Source: CAVWCQ01 sp963753545 (GTDB lineage: Bacteria; Chloroflexota; Anaerolineae; Aggregatilineales; Aggregatilineaceae). Taken from it: DNA of 64,000 nt. Positions 60,297 to 64,000 of this stretch are shown piece after piece. Positions within the stretch are counted from its first letter, which is position 1. Each line of letters begins with the position of its first letter. The stretch is from positions 2,108,001 to 2,172,000 of the forward strand of contig CAVWCQ010000008.1 of the NCBI GenBank assembly GCA_963753545.1, in the 5' to 3' direction. Made by a program: the position numbers and the translations under genes. The notes beneath the pieces were generated by a model. It did not search any database. It worked only from the letters and a program-made list of their open reading frames with translations, and had not been told where the DNA came from.

Positions 60297-60423
60297 TATT
60301 GGGTAAAAGTATCGTTTGGCAGAGGGGAAACAGCCGATTGATCGTAGTCGGGCAGCGGGCGGGCGCATATACTTTGAAATTAGGTCTGAAAAATCAAAAC
60401 AAATTTTGGAGGATGTTGCGTTT

Positions 60424-62014
60424 ATGGAGAAATTCGTTCCCCTGGGAGACGAAGCGCTGGCTCAGGGCGCGCTCGATGCCGGGATATCCGGCTTTTATGC
60501 GTATCCGGGCACGCCGTCTACCGAAATTATGGAATATGCGCAGCGCGCGCCCGAAGCGGCAGAGCGCGGTGTGCATCGAAGCTGGGCAGTCAACGAAAAG
60601 ACGGCACTCGAAGCGGCGCTCGGTATGTCTTACGCGGGCAAACGGGCAATGGTCTCGATGAAGCACGTCGGGCTAAACGTCGCCGCCGATCCCTTTATGA
60701 ATGCAGCGATGACGGGGGTTAACGGCGGGCTGCTGGTCGTGTCGGCGGATGATCCGTCGATGCACTCGTCCCAGAACGAGCAGGATTCCCGGTTTTATGG
60801 GCGCTTCGCCCTGATTCCCACCCTGGAACCCGCTGACCAGCAGGAAGCCTACGATCTGCCGCGTTATGCCTTCGACCTATCGGAGCGGTACAGCGTCCCG
60901 GTGCTGGTGCGGATCACGACGCGGCTGGCCCATTCCCGCGCCAACGTCACCCGCCACGACGTGATCGCGGAGCATCCCTTGAGACTGCCCAAGGATCGCG
61001 TGCAGTTTGTCCTGCTGCCTGCCGTCGCCCGGCGCAAATACGGTGTGTTGATCGGCAAACAGGCAGATTTTGAGGCTGAGGCGGAGCGATCCTTCCTGAA
61101 TCGCTACGAAGATGGGCCGGATAAAAGCCTGGGCATCATCGCCTGTGGGATTGCCTATAACTATTTGAAGGAAAATTACCCGGTCTGTGCCCGTATCCTG
61201 TCCTGAAGATCGGGCAGTACCCACTGCCGCGTAAACTCGTCGCCCGGCTGGCCGACGAATGCGAGGAAATCCTGGTGCTGGAAGAGGGTATGCCCATCGT
61301 CGAAGAGATGCTGCGCGGCTTCCCACTGGAGTTCGGGCTGCATCCACGGGCGGCTGGATGGGCGTCTGCCGCGCACCGGAGAACTCAATCCGGGGCTGGT
61401 CGGCAAAGCGCTTGGACTTCCCATAGCCGGGCCGCAGTTCAGCGTGCCCGATGTGGTCGTGGGGCGGCCTCCGCAGCTTTGCGACGGCTGCCCGCACGGA
61501 GATACACACCGCGCTTTGAAGGATGCCCTGGAATTGTACGGCGATGGGCGCGTCTTTTCCGATATCGGCTGTTACACGCTGGGTGCGCTGCCGCCGCTGG
61601 AGATGGGAAACGCCTGCGTGGATATGGGCGCGTCGATCACGATGGCGAAGGGCGCGGCCGATGCGGGATTGATCCCCGCTGTTGCCATGATCGGGGACTC
61701 GACCTTCAGCCATTCGGGAATTACTGGGCTGCTCGATCTGGTGAACGCGCATTCGCCTGTAACGGTCGTCATTATGGACAACGAGACCACAGGCATGACG
61801 GGCGGGCAGGATTCCGCGGCGACGGCAAAACTCGAACAAATCTGCGTCGGTATCGGCGTGGCCCCGGAGCATGTGCGGGTGATCATGCCGCTGCCCCGGC
61901 AGCATGCCCAGAATGTCGAGGTCTTCAAGGAAGAACTGGCCTATGAGGGATGTCTCAGTGGTGATTGCGCGCCGTGAATGCATCGAGACGGCGAAACGGA
62001 AGCGGAGAGGATAG
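60424..62014 (+). pseudogene. iorA: Indolepyruvate ferredoxin oxidoreductase alpha subunit-like, about three frameshifts
   Basis: The thiamine-diphosphate enzyme subunit that oxidatively decarboxylates aryl pyruvates to aryl-CoA. ATG 60424 has GGAGG upstream. Frame one shows FVPLGDEALAQGALDAG, YPGTPSTEIMEY, WAVNEKTALEAALG, MKHVGLNVAADP and DDPSMHSSQNEQDSR. Breaks near 61195, 61350 and 61945 lead to LVLEEGMPIVEEMLRGF, then QLCDGCPHGDTHRALKDAL, SDIGCYTLG, IGDSTFSHSGITGLLD, MDNETTGMTGGQDS, and finally VSVVIARRECIETAKRKRRG, stop 62014. The usual C-terminal 2[4Fe-4S] ferredoxin domain is absent, so the product of about 530 residues is short. It is followed by iorB after 3 bases. Confidence 0.85.
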
Positions 62015-62017
62015 GCG

Positions 62018-62671
62018 ATGAAAACCGATATTATTCTGGCGGGCGTTGGCGGGCAGGGCGTGCTGACCATCTCGACTATTCTTGGCCTGACCGCCGTGGA
62101 CAGCGGGCTGTATCTCAAACAGTCGGAAGTTCATGGCATGTCGCAGCGCGGCGGAGCGGTCGAGAGCCACCTGCGGATATCCGATCAGCCTGTTTATTCC
62201 GATCTGATTCCGATGGGGCAGGCGGATCTGCTGCTGTCGATGGAGCCGATGGAAGCGCTGCGCTATGTGCCGTTCCTATCCAGCGAAGGCGTGATCGTCA
62301 CCGAGCGCGAACCGTTCGTGAACATCAAAAATTATCCTGAGCACGAGCAGGTGATCCATGCCCTGGAATCCTTTCCGCATGTGGCGCTGATCGAGGCGGA
62401 GCGGATCGCTAAAGAGATGCGGTCGGCGCGCTCCTCCAATATCGTGCTGTTGGGCGCGGCATCGGCCTTTTTGCCGTTAGACGCGGCAGATTTCGAAGCG
62501 GCGATCAAGAAGGTGTTCGGGCGCAAGGGCGAGGCCGTTGCGGCGCAGAATATCGAAGCGTTCCGCGCGGGGCCGGGCGATCACGGTGAAAGCATAAAAG
62601 CAAAGACAGTTTCACCGCGGAGGACGCAGAGAGCGCGGAGAAAAGCAAAAGAAAAAAAGAAAGAAGAATGA
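62018..62671 (+). CDS. iorB: Indolepyruvate ferredoxin oxidoreductase beta subunit-like
   Basis: A 217-residue 2-oxoacid oxidoreductase gamma-type subunit: DIILAGVGGQGVLTISTILG (nucleotide-binding-like loop), LYLKQSEVHGMSQRGGAVESHLRI, DLIPMGQADLLLSMEPMEALRYV and SSNIVLLGAASAFLP. Residues up to about 190 match the family. The final 20-25 residues (TVSPRRTQRARRKAKEKK) are encoded by an interspersed CACCGC-type repeat and are not part of the fold. It starts 3 bases after the restored iorA stop with GAGAGG upstream, so the subunits are coupled. Together with IorA it makes the aryl-pyruvate oxidoreductase. Confidence 0.9.
   Translation: MKTDIILAGVGGQGVLTISTILGLTAVDSGLYLKQSEVHGMSQRGGAVESHLRISDQPVYSDLIPMGQADLLLSMEPMEALRYVPFLSSEGVIVTEREPFVNIKNYPEHEQVIHALESFPHVALIEAERIAKEMRSARSSNIVLLGAASAFLPLDAADFEAAIKKVFGRKGEAVAAQNIEAFRAGPGDHGESIKAKTVSPRRTQRARRKAKEKKKEE
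62611..62668 (+). repeat. Interspersed CACCGC repeat inside the iorB 3' end
   Basis: TTCACCGCGGAGGACGCAGA-GAGCGCGGAG then AAAAGCAAAAGAAAAAAAG. It is related to the repeat at 44386-44431 in both its ordered CACCGC / CGCA / GAGCGC blocks and its purine tail. Here it is translated as a basic tail. Confidence 0.55.
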
Positions 62672-62683
62672 GATACAAGAGAA

Positions 62684-62717
62684 AAAACGCAGGGGCGATC
62701 TGGAAAAGATCGCCCCT
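62684..62717 (-). terminator. Terminator between iorB and the MFS gene
   Basis: The 11-bp stem AGGGGCGATCT/AGATCGCCCCT (62691-62717) is followed on the minus strand by GCGTTTTTTC, so it ends the MFS transcript. The stem may also stop readthrough from iorB. Confidence 0.85.
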
Positions 62718-62728
62718 GATGGTTGATT

Positions 62729-63967
62729 TTAGTCGGCGGCGGGCTGGGCCATTTGCGTGGTGGCAAAGAGCGTCACTGCGGCGGCAGCGAGAATTGCGCC
62801 AAAGAGGAACGGTGCACTGGCCCCAAAGCCATCCCAGCCGAACGCGCCCTGCCACAGGATACCCGCGATCAGGCTGGCAGGGAGCGCCATGATCCCGACC
62901 GCAGCGGCATAGACTCCGTAGGCGGTGCCGCGTTCTTCCGGCTTCACCAGATCGGCAACCAATGCCTTCGCCGCACCTTCGGTCATCCCGTAGTAGATTC
63001 CGTAGAGAGCGTAGAGCACCCACATCTGCCACGCATCAGCCGCCAGGGCAAAGCCGAGATAGAGCACCGCATAAGCCGCCCACCCGCCGAGGATGATCTT
63101 GCGCCGCCCAATCCGATCCGAGAGCGCGCCTGCCGGGGTGGAAATCAGCGCATAGACCAGATTGAAGGTGAGCAGCATCCCCAGGATTCCCGCGACGCTC
63201 AGGCCGCGATCCTGGGCGCGGAGAATCAGGAAGGCGTCGGCGGAGTTGCCGAGTGTAAAGAGGACCACTGCCAGCAGAAACAGCCGGAAGCGGCGATCCA
63301 GTCCTCGCAGGGTCAGGCGGGGCGGCTGGCGGCGCTCGGTGACGGGAACATTGTGCGCGCCAAAGGCCAGCACAGCTACTGCGAGAAACGCGGGAACGAT
63401 GCTGATCAAGACTACCGTCTGGAAGGTATGGCGGGTCAGCTTAACATCGCTGGATTGGGCGATCAGGACGACGATCAGCGCGATCAGAATGCCCAGCGCC
63501 GCCCCGGCGGTATCTCCCGCGCGGTGCAGCCCAAAGGCGACCCCCCGGCGCTCCGGCGCAACCGTATCCGCGATCAGAGCGTCTCGCGGGGCGGTGCGAA
63601 TACCCTTGCCGACGCGATCTGAAAAGCGCACGCCCAGCACTCCCCACCAGGACGTAACGACATAGAGGAACGGCTTGGAGATGGACGAGAGCGCGTAACC
63701 CGTGACCGTCAGCCATTTTCGATCTCCCAGCCGATCAGACAGCCAGCCGGAGAATATTTTGAGCAGGCTGGCGGTGGTTTCGGCCACACCTTCGATCAGG
63801 CCGATGATGCTTGTTTTGACTCCCAGTACATTCTCAAGGAATAAGGGCAGAAGATTGGCGAGCATTTCGCTCGATATGTCGGTCAAAAAACTGGTGATGG
63901 TCACGATCCAGACGTTGCGGGGTAGGGCGCGCCACGCCGGACGAGAAGGTGTTTCAGTTGCAGCCAT
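62729..63967 (-). CDS. Major facilitator superfamily transporter
   Basis: A 412-residue membrane protein with about twelve spans. The MFS loop 2-3 motif appears as GWLSDRLGDRKWLTVTGYALSS and again in the second half as GALSDRIGRRKIILGGW. SDRVGKGIRTAPRDALIADTVAPERRGVAFGLHRAGDTAGAALG is characteristic of a subgroup of uncharacterised bacterial MFS permeases. The substrate is unknown. I chose ATG 63967 (MAATETPS) with AAAGAGA upstream; an in-frame ATG at 63988 has no visible site. The C-terminus ends MAQPAAD at 62729. Its terminator lies just downstream. The gene converges with iorB. Confidence 0.9.
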   Translation of the reverse strand: MAATETPSRPAWRALPRNVWIVTITSFLTDISSEMLANLLPLFLENVLGVKTSIIGLIEGVAETTASLLKIFSGWLSDRLGDRKWLTVTGYALSSISKPFLYVVTSWWGVLGVRFSDRVGKGIRTAPRDALIADTVAPERRGVAFGLHRAGDTAGAALGILIALIVVLIAQSSDVKLTRHTFQTVVLISIVPAFLAVAVLAFGAHNVPVTERRQPPRLTLRGLDRRFRLFLLAVVLFTLGNSADAFLILRAQDRGLSVAGILGMLLTFNLVYALISTPAGALSDRIGRRKIILGGWAAYAVLYLGFALAADAWQMWVLYALYGIYYGMTEGAAKALVADLVKPEERGTAYGVYAAAVGIMALPASLIAGILWQGAFGWDGFGASAPFLFGAILAAAAVTLFATTQMAQPAAD

Positions 63968-64000
63968 GACGTCTCTTTCACTTTCCATGATGGACGCAAT

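Larger units (their letters stand above)
60000..60423. other. Divergent leader region upstream of iorA
   Basis: A 424-bp gene-free stretch between the ABC operon (minus) and iorA (plus). It holds a plus-strand promoter (60132-60160) and a roughly 250-base leader with a terminator-like long stem. No ORF in it is convincing. Confidence 0.5.

Overview
The window looks like a chromosomal piece from a Chloroflexota bacterium, probably of the Anaerolineae type. This is an inference from gene content. There are many secreted or membrane beta-propeller proteins with Pro/Thr-rich linkers, Hanks-type Ser/Thr kinases, TPR proteins, paired c-di-AMP receptor-like proteins, PPC-domain proteins, and RecA and HypA-F homologues in a moderately GC-rich genome. 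I saw no rRNA, tRNA, CRISPR array or prophage.

Layout. 0-4.4 kb: S1-domain protein, a frameshifted DsbA-like thiol oxidoreductase, recA with a clear promoter and terminator, two tiny leader ORFs, an HhH protein and a YdeI-like protein. 4.4-10.8 kb: envelope proteins on the minus strand (PPC-repeat protein, M23 peptidase, PD40 propeller, broken TPR lipoprotein). 10.8-13.2 kb: a decayed IS200/IS605-like remnant beside a tandemly duplicated two-gene membrane cassette of unknown function. 13.7-18.5 kb: a hypA-hypB-hypF-hypC-hypD hydrogenase-maturation operon; hypF and hypD carry many frameshifts, and a perfect CRP-type palindrome lies upstream of hypA. 18.9-31 kb: stand-alone receiver, acyl-AMP ligase with a coupled 41-residue membrane protein, ParB-like/alpha-beta-hydrolase fusion, c-di-AMP receptor pair, hybrid kinase converging on a SpoIIE phosphatase, propeller-SH3 protein, glycerate 2-kinase. 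31-43.6 kb: DUF47 protein, propeller-SH3 protein, kinase-membrane fusion, TPR protein, HAMP protein, GH3-like ligase, TIR-TPR protein, two C-terminally anchored proteins, YjbQ and a phosphatase. 43.7-49.2 kb: PhoB/PhoR-like two-component pair whose kinase 3' end recurs twice downstream, bracketing a toxin-antitoxin pair and a small membrane gene; then an AT-rich stretch and a DUF4139-like protein. 49.3-64 kb: kinase-TPR protein, secreted glycosidase-like protein, two paralogous propellers (one broken), DUF2277, a two-gene ABC exporter (one partner heavily frameshifted), an indolepyruvate oxidoreductase pair with a possible leader attenuator, and an MFS transporter.

Two themes cross the window. 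First, many otherwise recognisable genes are split by one-base shifts, several beside short homopolymers and heavily clustered in hypF and one ABC gene. Assembly error is the simplest explanation, but decay of those genes cannot be excluded from sequence alone. Second, there are several unexplained repeats: a roughly 200-bp intergenic element with a 17-bp palindrome (two full copies and one partial), the duplicated membrane cassette, the kinase-tail copies, and a purine-rich interspersed repeat that has become the C-terminal tail of IorB.
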